From the NCBI GenBank assembly GCA_019634835.1, contig JAHCAO010000001.1, forward strand, positions 372,001 to 436,000: 64,000 nucleotides of DNA. The letters run 5' to 3'. This document shows, piece after piece, positions 1-9,087 of this stretch. Within the stretch, counting starts at the first letter, position 1. Each line of letters starts with the position of its first letter. This DNA comes from Gammaproteobacteria bacterium. GTDB lineage: Bacteria; Pseudomonadota; Gammaproteobacteria; DSM-16500. The notes beneath the pieces are model-generated. The model had not been told where the DNA came from. It saw nothing but the letters and a program-made list of their open reading frames with translations, and did no database searches. A program made the position numbers and the translations under genes.

Positions 1-1544
1 TCACTTACTGTAAACCGTTTGAAGTTTTCTATAAATTGCGAAATTAATGTGCGTGTGCTGGCATCATAAGCATCTTGGTGGCTCCATGTCTTACGTGGGT
101 TTAATAAGGTAGATTCAACACCAGGCACTTCTTTGGGAATGTCTAAGTTAAATCCGGGTATTTTTTCATATTCCACTTCTTTCAATTTGCCGTTGACAAT
201 TGCGGTGACAACAGCTCGGGTAGTAGGAATAGAAAAACGTTGGCCGCCTTCTCCATGCGCACCGCCTGTCCAGCCAGTATTGACGAGATACACTTGTGCA
301 CCGGAATGATGTAACCGCTTCATTAACAAGTCAGCATAAACGCTGGGTGGGCGTGGGAAGAAAGGTGCGCCAAAACACGTACTAAAGGTTGGTTTGATTC
401 CACTGCCTTGACCGGCTTCTGTGCTGCCAACTAAAGCCGTGTAGCCACTTAAGAAATAGTAAGCAGCTTGCTCCGGTGTTAATCGAGCAACAGGCGGTAA
501 AACGCCGTACAAATCACAAGTCAAGAAGAGCACGGAGTGTGGCGGTTTACCACGATTATTTTCGATCCGCTGAGAGATGAACTCGCGTGGATAAGCAGCA
601 CGTGTGTTTTGGGTCAAGCTGGCATTGGTATAATCGGGTACTTTGGTATCAGGGTTTAATACGACATTTTCGATGACAGAACCATAACGGATCGCATTCC
701 AAATCAGCGGCTCGCGTTCTTGAGATAAGTCTATGCATTTTGCATAACAACCACCTTCAAAATTGAAAATACCTTCTTCGCCCCACCCATGTTCATCATC
801 ACCAATCAGAAAACGCTCGGGATCCGCAGATAAGGTTGTTTTGCCTGTGCCGGATAAACCAAAGAATAATGCAGTGTCACTTTCTTTTCCTGCATTGGCA
901 GCACAATGCATGGGTAGAATATCATGCTGAGGAAGGATAAAGTTGAGTACCGAAAACATGGCTTTTTTCATTTCACCCGCATAATACGTTCCACAAATAA
1001 GAATACGGCGTTTGCTGAAGTCGAGAATCACAGCGGCATCGCTGTTCACCCCGTCGCTAGCGGGATCTGTCTTATAACCTGGTGTGCTTAAAATAGTCCA
1101 TTGATGGACTTCATTTGTCACCGCAGGATGCTCTGGACGGATAAACAACACGTGAGCAAAAAGATGATGCCAAGCCAGTTCAGTCATGACCTTCACGGGA
1201 ACCCCTAGCGTTTCATGTGCGCCGACTTTTAAATAAGACGTGAAATACGCCTCTTTTGATTCTAAGTAACGCAGCGCTTTTTGCCATAATGTGTCCATTC
1301 TCTCTGGACTAATGGGTTGATTAATCGTGTTCCAATCTACTTGAGTATCTGTTATTTCATCACGGACGATAAAACGGTCCTTAGGAGAGCGGCCGGTACG
1401 GGTGCCAGTTTTCACCACCAGGGCTTGATTGGCAGCCAATTCACCTTCACCACGGGCAAGTGCAATTTCAACTAAGGCTTTAATCGGTAAATTAACCTGA
1501 TTGTTAGAGGATATATTGACAGTTTCATTAGTGGACTCAACCAT
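1..1544 (-). CDS. pckA: Phosphoenolpyruvate carboxykinase (ATP), 3' end cut by window edge
   Basis: The enzyme converts oxaloacetate and ATP to phosphoenolpyruvate, ADP and CO2, the entry step of gluconeogenesis. About 514 codons are visible and the family is usually about 530-540, so only a short C-terminal piece is missing. Seen on the minus strand: [10 protein letters not shown] near the N-terminus, the P-loop [14 protein letters not shown] around residues 228-240, and the metal-site stretch [11 protein letters not shown] just after it; these are signatures of the ATP-type enzyme, not the GTP type. The ATG at 1544 follows GGAGACC. An unspliced gluconeogenic enzyme of this kind fits a bacterium feeding on amino acids, which is an inference. 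Confidence 0.97.
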   Translation of the reverse strand, partial: MVESTNETVNISSNNQVNLPIKALVEIALARGEGELAANQALVVKTGTRTGRSPKDRFIVRDEITDTQVDWNTINQPISPERMDTLWQKALRYLESKEAYFTSYLKVGAHETLGVPVKVMTELAWHHLFAHVLFIRPEHPAVTNEVHQWTILSTPGYKTDPASDGVNSDAAVILDFSKRRILICGTYYAGEMKKAMFSVLNFILPQHDILPMHCAANAGKESDTALFFGLSGTGKTTLSADPERFLIGDDEHGWGEEGIFNFEGGCYAKCIDLSQEREPLIWNAIRYGSVIENVVLNPDTKVPDYTNASLTQNTRAAYPREFISQRIENNRGKPPHSVLFLTCDLYGVLPPVARLTPEQAAYYFLSGYTALVGSTEAGQGSGIKPTFSTCFGAPFFPRPPSVYADLLMKRLHHSGAQVYLVNTGWTGGAHGEGGQRFSIPTTRAVVTAIVNGKLKEVEYEKIPGFNLDIPKEVPGVESTLLNPRKTWSHQDAYDASTRTLISQFIENFKRFTVS

Positions 1545-1729
1545 TTAGATGGTCTCCTATGCTAGTGTGAACATTGACGGCCTACAGAAGGTATTGTTGT
1601 TCTCATGACTCTTGGAGGGGTATTGTACACAAGATAGAGTAGGGATAACACCCAGTGTCTTTTAGCGGGTTTAAGAAATACTGACTATACTAAGTTTAGT
1701 GTTGGAAGAAAGCTGAGAGGGGGTAGGGT

Positions 1730-2194
1730 ATGTTACATGTTCATAGAAAGCAGCAAGAAAAAGAGAAACAACCAGAAAAAACTATAAATCCTATCAAATT
1801 ATTGAAGGATTTTGCTAACTCTATTACCAATGATTATGGTTTTAGGGTGCAGCCAACGGGTTTAAAAGAAATTATTAAGGTACTAGAGGATCGTAAGAGT
1901 GATGACGATAAGATTGAAAAAATTATAAAAATTTGTGAGACAAAACAGAAAACGCTCCGTCAACGTGATCCATGGGTTGTGCAATTTTACAATGACCTTA
2001 AGAGTGGCCTAGAAAATAAAAATAATAATGAGACGTTGGCGCATGTAGTAGGGACAGCGATAAGCAGTATTACTACAAGTAGAGCAACTGCGAAAGCAAA
2101 TGAAAAAAAACAGAACAAAGCCGAGCGACCCAAACAAGAAACGGGTGGGAAGGTTAAACGACAACACGGATATGGATACGGAAGGAAGGGATGA
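1730..2194 (+). CDS. Hypothetical lysine-rich protein, 154 aa
   Basis: Function not recognised. The ATG is preceded by a strong Shine-Dalgarno (GAGAGGGGG), and a TATACT at 1686-1691 could be its -10 box, so the gene looks real. The protein is hydrophilic and very basic, with no signal peptide or membrane segment. A predicted helical middle (residues about 20-110) is followed by a low-complexity tail rich in K, N, Q and R, ending in a GYGYGRKG-type stretch. Such a short orphan between housekeeping genes could be a nucleic-acid-binding protein or a secreted effector. Neither can be shown from sequence. Confidence 0.7.
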   Translation: MLHVHRKQQEKEKQPEKTINPIKLLKDFANSITNDYGFRVQPTGLKEIIKVLEDRKSDDDKIEKIIKICETKQKTLRQRDPWVVQFYNDLKSGLENKNNNETLAHVVGTAISSITTSRATAKANEKKQNKAERPKQETGGKVKRQHGYGYGRKG

Positions 2195-2222
2195 TAGCGT
2201 TAGACAATCATACCATCAAACC

Positions 2223-3008
2223 CTACCCCCGCTGACACCGTAACAAATAACTTTCCCAACCGCACTCACGATATTTTTTCGCCTCTGCAAGTGGATCTAC
2301 TGCTGCAATAATCCCACGTCCTACAATGATAATATCACTACCGTGTTCCAGAATGGCTTTTTGAGGAGTAGTGTATTGTTGGTCTAGTGAATCGGATCCT
2401 TCGTCCAGTTTGATACCGGGTGTTAGGTTGATCCAATGCGGGTCTTTTGATAAAGCATGTTGTGTGATAAAACCAATGACAAAATCAGCGAATTGCTCAG
2501 CCATTTTTAATGTGCTTTGTATGTAATCGGCATGCATCAAATGACCCGCAGAACTCATTTCCGCAAGCAAGATCAAGCCGCGGTTTTTTCTACGGCCCAC
2601 GTCTGCCAATCCTTTAATGATGCCTGGTCCAGGTAAGCTATGCGCATTCACGACATCGGCCCAATCAGCAATATGATACATGCCGCCTTTATACTGATGT
2701 TTCACTGTGTTGCCAATGTCAGCGAATTTTCTATCTTCGAATAACATGAAACGGTGTTTTAAGGCGAGTTTACGTAATTGCTGCGTCAAATCGGGCGTGA
2801 AATCGCTGATGATATCGATATGGGTTTTGAGCATACAAATTTCTGGGCCAAGCTGATCTGCCAGTTCAAGTAATTTCATGGCAGAAGTGACATCGGCAGA
2901 TAAAGCAAGATTGGTTTTTTTCTCATCCATGAGTTGAAATAAATTTTTCGCGAGTGGAGAGAGGCAATAATGTGCGCGTTGAGCGTAAGAATTGCGTAAG
3001 GTAATCAT
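2223..3008 (-). CDS. pyrF: Orotidine 5'-phosphate decarboxylase, eukaryotic UMPS-type
   Basis: It catalyses the last step of de novo UMP synthesis, decarboxylation of OMP. The 261-residue protein carries the catalytic block FEDRKFADIGNTVKHQY (around residues 91-107), LSADVTSA near residue 37, and GSDIIIVGRGII near the C-terminus. These strings match the decarboxylase half of animal UMP synthase far better than the short E. coli-type PyrF. The start ATG overlaps the pyrE stop by 4 nt (ATGA), so the two are translationally coupled in the same order (phosphoribosyltransferase, then decarboxylase) as in the eukaryotic fusion protein. Identification is firm; the eukaryotic affinity is judged from recalled family sequences. 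Confidence 0.97.
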   Translation of the reverse strand: MITLRNSYAQRAHYCLSPLAKNLFQLMDEKKTNLALSADVTSAMKLLELADQLGPEICMLKTHIDIISDFTPDLTQQLRKLALKHRFMLFEDRKFADIGNTVKHQYKGGMYHIADWADVVNAHSLPGPGIIKGLADVGRRKNRGLILLAEMSSAGHLMHADYIQSTLKMAEQFADFVIGFITQHALSKDPHWINLTPGIKLDEGSDSLDQQYTTPQKAILEHGSDIIIVGRGIIAAVDPLAEAKKYRECGWESYLLRCQRG

Positions 3009-3604
3009 TTTGTCATTCTTTCCATTAGGAATTGATCAATTAAGTGGCGTTCTGTTGGGTTTACTACATTGGATTGAAGCAGAAAATGTAATATTTCAGA
3101 TAAGGTAAAAATAGAATGCACCTGATATTTTTTTGCTAAATTTTCTTTCCCGCCTTGCTCCCTATCAATGAGAGCGATGATGTCGTGAATGTGTAATCCA
3201 GCATTTTCTAGTTCAGTTGCTGTTTCTATGATACTACTGCCAGTAGTGATGACATCTTCAATGATAAGACAGCTTTGTCCTGGTTGAAATTCCCCTTCTA
3301 TTAATTGCTTCGTCCCATAATCTTTCTTTTCTTTGCGGCGCATAATCATGGGAACATTGTGTTCAAGAGAAATACAAGTCGCAATAGGCAAAGCAGTATA
3401 AGGAACGCCACAAACCAAATCAAAGGGGCGGTCGTGAATGTTTTCCCATAGCACCGCTGCGATGTTGCGCAATATAGGGGGATAAGAAATAATCTTGCGT
3501 AAATTGAGGTAAACGGAAGAGATTTGCCCACTTTTTAAGGTGAATTCACCAAACTGAATAGCATGGATTTGGTAAAGCGAAGTGATGAGCGTTTCTTTTA
3601 GCAT
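3005..3604 (-). CDS. pyrE: Orotate phosphoribosyltransferase
   Basis: It transfers ribose-5-phosphate from PRPP to orotate, giving OMP for the coupled PyrF. Visible are VCGVPYTALPIA (orotate/PRPP loop region), MRRKEKKDYGTKQLIEG (flexible catalytic loop) and the PRPP-binding motif CLIIEDVITTGSSI. I chose the ATG at 3604 (199 aa), 8 nt after an AGAGA stretch. The longer reading begins at a TTG (3637) with no ribosome-binding site and adds 11 residues unlike the family. The gene is transcribed divergently from carA across a 260-bp spacer that also holds a repeat fragment. Confidence 0.95.
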   Translation of the reverse strand: MLKETLITSLYQIHAIQFGEFTLKSGQISSVYLNLRKIISYPPILRNIAAVLWENIHDRPFDLVCGVPYTALPIATCISLEHNVPMIMRRKEKKDYGTKQLIEGEFQPGQSCLIIEDVITTGSSIIETATELENAGLHIHDIIALIDREQGGKENLAKKYQVHSIFTLSEILHFLLQSNVVNPTERHLIDQFLMERMTK

Positions 3605-3734
3605 AGGTTTTGTCTCTGTAGGTTTTATGATGCTCAAAGGAAAATACTTGATATTTTAATCAGTGTCCATGGAACTTGGCATCGTTGTGAGATTCTTTAG
3701 TCGGGAGTTTAGATTCCACGTGCTGCCCTGTGAT

Positions 3735-3770
3735 GCTGTCGTACCGTCGCGGCTTGTCCGCGGTATCTAA
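3735..3770. repeat. Fragment of the mosaic palindromic repeat (family 3)
   Basis: The stretch GCTGTCGTACC...GGCTTGTCCGCGGTATC is shared with the core of the longer palindromes at 35806-36065 (same orientation) and at 27074-27259 and 52220-52434 (opposite orientation). It lies in the pyrE-carA divergent intergenic region (3605-3863), so it sits where both promoters must be. Only the core is left; the long outer arms of the full copies are missing here. Confidence 0.6.
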
Positions 3771-3863
3771 GCTGCTTACTTAGCCTGCGGCTTTCATAAA
3801 AAAAAGATTATTTACATCATTAGCTTAAAAATGGTACAAATACGCAACTATTATAAATACAGT

Positions 3864-4931
3864 ATGAATACAATGAGCCTCACTGCGCAGTTAGTCTTAA
3901 AATCGGGAGAGGTGTTTGATGGAGAAGCCCCTGATGACCAGGAGCGCATCTCTTTTGGGGAGGTTGTTTTTACTACTGGCATGGTGGGTTATGTGGAAGC
4001 ATTAACGGACCCTTCCTATGCAGGTCAAATTCTTGTTTTTACTTACCCGCTGATTGGTAATTATGGTGTCTCTGGGTCTGATACCTGGGAATCACATAAA
4101 ATTCATGTGCGAGGAGCTATCTTTTCTGAACTTTCTCCTTATTATTCAAACCATTCTGCACATTTCTCATTAAAGCAGTGGCTTACTGAGCAGCGTATCC
4201 CTTATATGACGAAAGTAGATACACGTGCTTTGACAAAATGTCTGAGGACAAAAGGGGTGGTGTCAGGTGCTATTGTTCCTCTTGGCACGAAATTCAGTGA
4301 TTTTGAAGATTTCAACGAAGTTAACTGGGTGAGAGAAGTTTCTATCAAAGAGCCTCAGTATTATGGTGCTGGTGATAAGCTGATCATCGTGGTGGATTGT
4401 GGTATGAAAGAGAATATTCTGCGTTCTTTCATGCGTTTTCCCGTGCGAATCAAGCGTGTTCCTTATGACTATGACTTTACTCATGAAGAGTTTGATGGCG
4501 TGTTTATTTCAAACGGCCCTGGTGATCCTATTCAATGTCAGAAAACGATTACCATTTTACGCAAAGCGATGGCGCAGCATAAACCTACTTTTGGTATTTG
4601 TTTGGGTACGCAATTGATGGCGTTGGCTGCTGAAGCGAAAACTTACAAGCTTCCTTTCGGTCATCGTTCTCATAATCAACCCTGTTTACACCTAGCAACA
4701 AATCGTTGTTATTTAACTTCACAAAACCATGGATATGCTGTTGATGAAACTAGTTTGTCTTCCGATTGGCGAGTCACATTTAGGAATTTAAACGATCAAA
4801 GTGTTGCTGGAATTGAGCATCATTCCTTGCCTTTTTTCTCAGTCCAATTTCACCCTGAAGCAGCGCCAGGGCCAGAAGATACACAGTGGCTGTTTCAAAA
4901 ATTTTTTGATTGGATCAAGCAAAAAAGCTAA
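3864..4931 (+). CDS. carA: Carbamoyl-phosphate synthase, small (glutaminase) subunit, CAD-like
   Basis: This subunit hydrolyses glutamine and delivers ammonia to CarB for carbamoyl phosphate synthesis. The N-terminal CPSase_sn domain shows TGMVGYVEALTDPSYAGQ. The class I glutaminase domain shows the nucleophile motif GICLGTQ and the catalytic QFHPE near the C-terminus. The stretch FGHRSHNQPC followed by YLTSQNHGYAVD, and SLPFFSVQFHPE, resembles the glutaminase region of animal CAD (GNRGHNQPC, SQNHGFAVD) more than E. coli CarA. The start is uncertain: no clear Shine-Dalgarno precedes the candidates at 3831, 3864 or 3873. Alignment to CAD favours 3873, and I give 3864 as a compromise. Confidence 0.95.
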   Translation: MNTMSLTAQLVLKSGEVFDGEAPDDQERISFGEVVFTTGMVGYVEALTDPSYAGQILVFTYPLIGNYGVSGSDTWESHKIHVRGAIFSELSPYYSNHSAHFSLKQWLTEQRIPYMTKVDTRALTKCLRTKGVVSGAIVPLGTKFSDFEDFNEVNWVREVSIKEPQYYGAGDKLIIVVDCGMKENILRSFMRFPVRIKRVPYDYDFTHEEFDGVFISNGPGDPIQCQKTITILRKAMAQHKPTFGICLGTQLMALAAEAKTYKLPFGHRSHNQPCLHLATNRCYLTSQNHGYAVDETSLSSDWRVTFRNLNDQSVAGIEHHSLPFFSVQFHPEAAPGPEDTQWLFQKFFDWIKQKS

Positions 4932-4948
4932 TTAAGAGGCTGTACACT

Positions 4949-7900
4949 ATGCGGTTTAGCGGTAAAAAAGTTTTACTTCTTGGCTCAGGTGGGTTGCGAA
5001 TTGGCCAAGCAGGGGAATTTGATTATTCAGGTTCACAAGCCATTAAAGCGCTTAAAGAAGAAAACATACAAGTCGTTTTAGCTAACCCCAATATTGCCAC
5101 GGTACAAACCGATTCTCACATGGCAGATGTTTTATATTTGCAGCCATTAAATATAGAAGTGGTGACTCAAATCATTAAAAAAGAAAAACCCGATGCTATT
5201 TTATTAGGGTTTGGTGGTCAAACAGCACTGAATCTAGGATTGGCATTAGAAAAAGCAAACATACTGGCCGAACATAACGTAGCTGTGTTAGGCACCCAAG
5301 TGGATTCTATTCATCAGACCGAAGACCGTGATTTATTCAAGCAAGCATTGGAGAATATTGGCATACATACGCCTCGCAGTATCTGCGCAACGACAGTGGA
5401 AGATGCCTTAGCGGCTGCTGAAGAGATTGGATATCCGATTATGCTGCGGTCAGGGTTTTCATTGGGTGGTTTGGGTTCTGGAAAAATTAAAAATAAAATG
5501 GAATTAATTAAGCGTGTTAAGGAATGTTTTGCCACTGTTCCTCAAGTGTTAATCGAAGAATATTTATTAGGCTGGAAAGAATTCGAATATGAAATTGTCC
5601 GTGATGCGGGCGGTAATGCGTTGACGATTTGTAACATGGAAAATTTAGATCCGATGGGGATACACACAGGCGAGAGTATTGTGGTCGCGCCTGCGCAGAC
5701 GCTCAGTAACCAGGAACATCAGCATTTGCGTAACTTGTCCATCGCGATTGCCAACCATTTCAATATTATAGGCGAATGTAATATTCAATTTGCAGTCAAT
5801 TCTAATAACGGAGAATACCGAGTCATCGAGATGAATGCCAGATTGTCTCGGTCCAGTGCATTGGCATCTAAGGCAACGGGTTATCCTTTAGCCTTTGTTG
5901 CGACTAAGCTAGGCTTAGGTTATTTGCTACATGAAATAAAGAATAGTGTAACGCAAGAAACCTGTGCGTTTTTCGAACCTGCTTTAGATTATATTGTTGT
6001 GAAGATTCCGCGTTGGGACACACATAAATTAAAAGCGGCAGAACGCACGATTGGCACGGAAATGAAAAGCGTAGGCGAAGTCATGGGCATTGGCCGTTCC
6101 TTTCCCGAGAGTTTGCAAAAAGCGGTGGGTATGTTGAACATCGGTGCATCTTGCCTCAGCGATTATATTTACGATATTCCAGATGTGAAGAGGGAAATTG
6201 AGTTTCCTACGGACCGGCGTTTATTTGCTTTATACCAATATTTTTTAACTGGTGGAACAGTCGTCGAGGCGCAGCAGTTAAGCAAAATTGATCCCTGGTT
6301 TTTATCGCATATTCATTCTATCGCCGAAGTAGAAAAACGCTTAACAGAAGAAAAACTTTCTCCTGCTTTGTTACGAACAGCGAAATGGACGGGTTTTTCC
6401 GATCGCGCAATAGGCAGTTTGACGGACCATTCCGAAGAGAAAATACGAGAAAAACGTTTACAGGCCAGCATAGTTCCTTACGTGAAGCAAATTGATACGC
6501 TTGCAGGTGAATTTGCCGCACAAACGAATTATTTATATTTGACTTATCATGCTTGCGAACATGATGTGGGCCCATCGCAAGAATCACCCGTGTTAGTCCT
6601 AGGGTCTGGGCCTTATGCTATTGGTTCTTCCGTTGAATTTGATTGGTGTGCAGTCAATACATCGCGTTCACTGCGCGAGCAGGGCAAAAAATCCATCTTG
6701 ATTAACTCTAATCCTGAAACTGTCTCGACTGATTATGATGAATCTGATCGTCTTTATTTCGAGCAGTTAACATTAGAACGTGTACGGGACATTGCTGATT
6801 TTGAAAAAGCTGCTGGCATCATTGTATCGGTGGGCGGGCAAATCGCGAATAATCTTGCGCTGCCGCTGGCCAAAAGAGGATATACGCTGCTAGGAACTTC
6901 AGCACAATTCATCGATCAAGCAGAAGATAGAGAAAAATTTTCTGCTTTATTAAACCAATTAAATATAGACCAGCCTTCATGGGAGCGTGTTTCTAGTTTA
7001 GAAAAAGCAAAACAATTTGCTGAAAAAATAGATTATCCGGTTTTGATCCGGCCATCGTATATCTTATCTGGTTCAGCAATGAATGTTGCTTATGATGAAA
7101 AATCATTGGAAGCATTTTTAAAAGAAGCTTCATTGGTTTCTTCAGAACATCCTGTGGTGATTTCTAAATTTATCCAAGATGCAAAAGAATTGGAAATAGA
7201 TGGCGTGGCAGATAAAGGCCGGATTATTATTGAAGCGATTACAGAACATGTTGAAAATGCCGGCATTCACTCAGGGGATGCGACACTAGTCATTCCGCCA
7301 CAACGTCTTTATTTGGAAACGATCAGAAAAACAAAAAAAATTACGAGTGAGATTGTGGCTGCGCTGAAAATTACAGGGCCATTCAATATTCAATTCATTG
7401 CTAAAAATAATTTTATTCAAGTCATTGAATTAAATTTACGTGCATCGCGCTCATTTCCTTTTGTCTCCAAGGTGACAGGATATAATTTTATTGCTATTGC
7501 AACACGGGCGATGTTAGGCAGACATATTCCCATGACATATGAAACGCTGGAATTAGATTATGTTGGAGTGAAAGCGCCACAATTTTCCTATCATCGGTTA
7601 AAAGGGGCAAATCCTGTTGCCAATGTTGAAATGGCTTCAACGGGAGAAGTTGCCTGTTTAGGTGAGAATCTTTACGAAGCTTATTTGCGCGCTTGGTTAG
7701 CAACCGAACAAACGTTGCCAGAAAAAAGAATATTGATTTCCGTTGCGGATGCGCATAAATCCAAATTATTGCCTTACTTAAAGCAGTTAGATGAAGCGGG
7801 TTGGGAGTTTTATAGTACGAGTGGTACCCATGCATTTTTGTCAAAGAATGGAGTAGGTTCTTATTTTGTTTGCAAGTCCAGTGAGAAAAGCGAACCGAAT

Positions 7901-8167
7901 ATTCAAACATTAATTGCCCAACAAAAAATTGACCTTATCATTAATTTACCAACGGCAAATGCAATCGACACGAGCACAGATGGATTTATCATTCGCCGTA
8001 TCGCAGTGGATCACCACGTTCCTCTCATCACGAATTTACAGATTGCGCAAATCATGCTGCAATGTCTTATCGATTTTAAAGGAAAACCACCGGAGTCTGT
8101 TTTGTCGTGGCAAGAATATATTCAGAGGCATGTACCGCACCCGCAATCAATAAAAGAGACAGCGTGA
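4949..8167 (+). CDS. carB: Carbamoyl-phosphate synthase, large subunit, CAD-like
   Basis: It makes carbamoyl phosphate from bicarbonate, ammonia and two ATP. The 1072-residue protein has the expected duplicated ATP-grasp halves: GGLRIGQAGEFDYSGSQA at the N-terminus and GPYAIGSSVEFDWCAVN opening the second half. A C-terminal MGS-like regulatory domain follows (from about residue 925, ILISVADAHKSKLLPYL). Motifs such as GSSVEFDWCAV, SSEHPVVISKFIQDAKE, SHRLKGAN-like spacing and VVKIPRWD match animal CAD, where E. coli has GQGIEFDYCCV. The ATG at 4949 follows AAGAGG by 9 nt; a longer frame from 4910 would overlap carA by 22 nt and lacks a ribosome-binding site. The stop overlaps the pyrB start (TGATG). 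Confidence 0.97.
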   Translation: MRFSGKKVLLLGSGGLRIGQAGEFDYSGSQAIKALKEENIQVVLANPNIATVQTDSHMADVLYLQPLNIEVVTQIIKKEKPDAILLGFGGQTALNLGLALEKANILAEHNVAVLGTQVDSIHQTEDRDLFKQALENIGIHTPRSICATTVEDALAAAEEIGYPIMLRSGFSLGGLGSGKIKNKMELIKRVKECFATVPQVLIEEYLLGWKEFEYEIVRDAGGNALTICNMENLDPMGIHTGESIVVAPAQTLSNQEHQHLRNLSIAIANHFNIIGECNIQFAVNSNNGEYRVIEMNARLSRSSALASKATGYPLAFVATKLGLGYLLHEIKNSVTQETCAFFEPALDYIVVKIPRWDTHKLKAAERTIGTEMKSVGEVMGIGRSFPESLQKAVGMLNIGASCLSDYIYDIPDVKREIEFPTDRRLFALYQYFLTGGTVVEAQQLSKIDPWFLSHIHSIAEVEKRLTEEKLSPALLRTAKWTGFSDRAIGSLTDHSEEKIREKRLQASIVPYVKQIDTLAGEFAAQTNYLYLTYHACEHDVGPSQESPVLVLGSGPYAIGSSVEFDWCAVNTSRSLREQGKKSILINSNPETVSTDYDESDRLYFEQLTLERVRDIADFEKAAGIIVSVGGQIANNLALPLAKRGYTLLGTSAQFIDQAEDREKFSALLNQLNIDQPSWERVSSLEKAKQFAEKIDYPVLIRPSYILSGSAMNVAYDEKSLEAFLKEASLVSSEHPVVISKFIQDAKELEIDGVADKGRIIIEAITEHVENAGIHSGDATLVIPPQRLYLETIRKTKKITSEIVAALKITGPFNIQFIAKNNFIQVIELNLRASRSFPFVSKVTGYNFIAIATRAMLGRHIPMTYETLELDYVGVKAPQFSYHRLKGANPVANVEMASTGEVACLGENLYEAYLRAWLATEQTLPEKRILISVADAHKSKLLPYLKQLDEAGWEFYSTSGTHAFLSKNGVGSYFVCKSSEKSEPNIQTLIAQQKIDLIINLPTANAIDTSTDGFIIRRIAVDHHVPLITNLQIAQIMLQCLIDFKGKPPESVLSWQEYIQRHVPHPQSIKETA

Positions 8168-9087
8168 TGGAAAATACACTCTATGGTTGTGATATTGTTT
8201 CAATGCAAGATTTACCGTTGTCCCGTATTCAATTGATATTGGAGGCGGCAGCAAGGCTTAAAGAGCAGCGAACCACACATCTTTTGGCGAATAAAATCAT
8301 CGCGCATTGTTTTTTTGAGCCGTCAACGCGTACGCGGTTATCATTTGAGACGGCAACGTTACGGTTAGGAGGCAGTGTAGTAGGATTTTCTAGTGATGAG
8401 GCACTTTCTATTCAGAAAGGTGAAACACTGCATGATACTATCCGCATGGTGACTGAATATGCGGATCTTATTATTATTCGTCATCCTAAAGAAGGGGCTG
8501 CGCGTTTGGCTGCCGATGTTTCCTCTAAGCCTGTGGTGAACGCGGGTGATGGTGCAAATCAGCATCCGACTCAAGCTTTGTTAGATTTATTCACTATACA
8601 AGAATGTCAGCAGCGCTTGGATGGATTGGCGATTGCTTTGGTTGGTGACCTTAAATATGGACGTGCAATTCATTCATTCGCGCAGGCGTGTATGTTATTC
8701 GATGTGCGATTATTTTTAGTGGCGCCTGATTCACTTGCTTTACCAGAGTCTATTTGCAATACCTTAAAAAAAGTGGGTGTTCGTTTTTCATTTCATCAGT
8801 CCATTGAAGAAGTGATTCCGAAAATTGATATCTTATACATGACACGTATTCAACAAGAACGATTTAGTGAAGTTCAATATCAACAAGTTGGCAAACAATA
8901 CATTCTTACGCCTAAGATGTTGTCTTCTGCACGCCCCAATCTGAAAATTCTGCATCCTCTTCCACGTGTGAATGAGATTGAGGTAGGTGTTGATCTTACC
9001 CCGTATGCGCATTATTTTGAGCAAGCAGCCAATGGGATTTATGTTAGACAAGCACTTTTGTCATTGTTATTGAACAAAAGTTTGTAG
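8167..9087 (+). CDS. pyrB: Aspartate carbamoyltransferase, catalytic chain
   Basis: It condenses carbamoyl phosphate with aspartate, the committed step of pyrimidine synthesis. The 306-residue protein shows the carbamoyl-phosphate motif FFEPSTRTRLSFET, the catalytic loop around KGETLHDTI, HPTQALLDLFTI, GDLKYGRAIHS and the aspartate-site stretch HPLPRVNEI. These match the E. coli-type enzyme that assembles with PyrI. The start ATG overlaps the carB stop as TGATG; the frame also extends upstream to 8107 inside carB, but that segment is not conserved. Between this gene and pyrI lies a 216-nt palindrome, an unusual interruption of a gene pair that is normally tightly coupled. Confidence 0.97.
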   Translation: MENTLYGCDIVSMQDLPLSRIQLILEAAARLKEQRTTHLLANKIIAHCFFEPSTRTRLSFETATLRLGGSVVGFSSDEALSIQKGETLHDTIRMVTEYADLIIIRHPKEGAARLAADVSSKPVVNAGDGANQHPTQALLDLFTIQECQQRLDGLAIALVGDLKYGRAIHSFAQACMLFDVRLFLVAPDSLALPESICNTLKKVGVRFSFHQSIEEVIPKIDILYMTRIQQERFSEVQYQQVGKQYILTPKMLSSARPNLKILHPLPRVNEIEVGVDLTPYAHYFEQAANGIYVRQALLSLLLNKSL

